Assembly (NCBI GenBank): GCA_009776625.1
Contig: WRNL01000092.1
Coordinates: 1-6,252, forward strand
DNA: 6,252 nucleotides
Source: Methanomassiliicoccaceae archaeon
Lineage (GTDB): Archaea > Thermoplasmatota > Thermoplasmata > Methanomassiliicoccales > Methanomethylophilaceae
Direction: 5' to 3'
Below the pieces are notes generated by a model. The model was not told the DNA's origin. It saw only the letters and a program-made list of their open reading frames with translations, and did not search any database. The first letter of the stretch is position 1, and every line of letters begins with the position of its first letter. Below, piece after piece: positions 5,758 to 6,252 of the stretch. The translations under genes and the position numbers were made by a program.

Positions 5758-5775
5758 GGCGGCAGGGACGCCGCC
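5758..5775 (-). terminator. GC stem-loop downstream of paralogue B, possible terminator
   Basis: GGCGGC and GCCGCC form a perfect 6-bp stem around a 6-base loop, 32-49 bases after the stop of paralogue B. GTTAT follows on the minus strand, not a proper U tract. A similar stem-loop follows paralogue A at nearly the same distance. Confidence 0.35.
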
Positions 5776-5806
5776 AAGGCGCAATCAGCCCCGGAAGGTC
5801 GGAGGC

Positions 5807-6252
5807 TCAGATGAAGAGCACCGCCGCCCATGCGACAGCGCCCACGATGGCGAAGCCCACGCAATCTAGCTTCAGGTTCCTCCTGCCTTTCATATAGCTC
5901 CGCCTCGAGCCCTCCTCGAACTTCGCCCTGTCCCCTGGCCCCGTGATGGGGAACACCTGATACCGCCTCTCCGCATCACGGCAGATGAACAGCCCCTCGC
6001 CCTCGTAGAGGTCGATCTCACAGTCCGCCTTGCTCAGCCTGTGCCGGTACACCGCAACCTCGTGGGCGCCCTCCGACACGAATACCCGGATTACCTCCCC
6101 CGCATACGCCTCCGCCGCCCTCTCCCCGTCGACGGAGACCTGGAACGGCCTGCTGCCGAACACATACCTCGACACGACCACGGATATGGACGACGGGCCG
6201 CTTCGGAACCTGCCGATGGCTGCGCCCCTCCAGCCGGGCCCGGCGGGGCGGC
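5807..6252 (-). CDS. Unrecognised membrane protein with conserved soluble domain, 5'-partial (paralogue B)
   Basis: The frame is open from the right edge (6252) to the TGA at 5807-5809, so the gene starts outside the window. An in-frame GTG at 6181 is internal. The 147 visible residues align from the first one (equivalent to about residue 84 of paralogue A), including GPG, GRF and SRYVFG..PFQV. Then follow ERAAEAYAGEV, G.HEV.VYRHRL.K and EGEGLFI.RD, and a final hydrophobic segment (LDCVGFAIVGAVAWAAVLFI) after the basic SYMKGRRNLK. The three N-terminal membrane segments of paralogue A are presumably beyond the edge. The soluble domain is probably cytoplasmic by flanking charge. Family and function are not recognised. 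Close agreement in both protein and DNA points to tandem duplication. Confidence 0.8.
   Translation of the reverse strand, partial: RPAGPGWRGAAIGRFRSGPSSISVVVSRYVFGSRPFQVSVDGERAAEAYAGEVIRVFVSEGAHEVAVYRHRLSKADCEIDLYEGEGLFICRDAERRYQVFPITGPGDRAKFEEGSRRSYMKGRRNLKLDCVGFAIVGAVAWAAVLFI

Noticed and set aside
5705..5806. tRNA or other structured RNA gene between the membrane paralogues
   Set aside because: The hairpins do not form a cloverleaf, and there is no T-loop consensus or CCA-like end.
5807..6181. Complete 124-residue gene starting at GTG 6181
   Set aside because: The frame stays open to the window edge and its upstream residues align with paralogue A, so this is a truncated view of a larger gene.

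Overview
The window looks archaeal. It encodes a UPF0201-type protein, a family I know only from Archaea. It has TATA/BRE-like promoters placed 26-31 bases ahead of start codons, so several messages are probably leaderless. It is GC-rich, with no bacterial -35/-10 promoters. A GC-rich member of Thermoplasmatota such as Methanomassiliicoccales is my best guess, but no diagnostic marker gene is present.

Layout, left to right. Bases 1-2161 (+) hold two tandem paralogues of a zinc-ribbon plus CPBP (CAAX protease/Rce1-like) multi-pass membrane protein. The first is cut by the left edge and the second has its own TATA box. They converge on a minus-strand gene across a short gap containing an 11-G tract. 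Bases 2231-3499 (-) encode an AAA_14/DUF4143 ATPase with a C-terminal PD-(D/E)xK-like motif, lower in GC in the stretches sampled. Directly upstream of its TATA box lies a perfect tandem array of a 23-bp unit (3535-3640, 4.6 copies). The array runs into the stop codon of the next gene, where it forms a 26-bp imperfect palindrome. Bases 3648-4795 (-) are a two-gene operon: UPF0201 protein, then a xylose-isomerase-like TIM-barrel protein, overlapping by ATGA. Bases 4904-6252 (-) hold a second tandem paralogue pair of unrecognised membrane proteins with a conserved soluble beta-rich-looking domain. The upstream copy is cut by the right edge. Between the pair are inverted repeats, a TATA box and a possible 24-codon leaderless small ORF ending 4 bases before the downstream copy.

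The genes do not form one obvious pathway. The window combines one conserved housekeeping-type operon with three accessory-looking units: two tandem-duplicated membrane families and the ATPase with its repeat array. The array fused to the ATPase promoter, and the small ORF ahead of the unrecognised membrane protein, are the most promising candidates for something undescribed.
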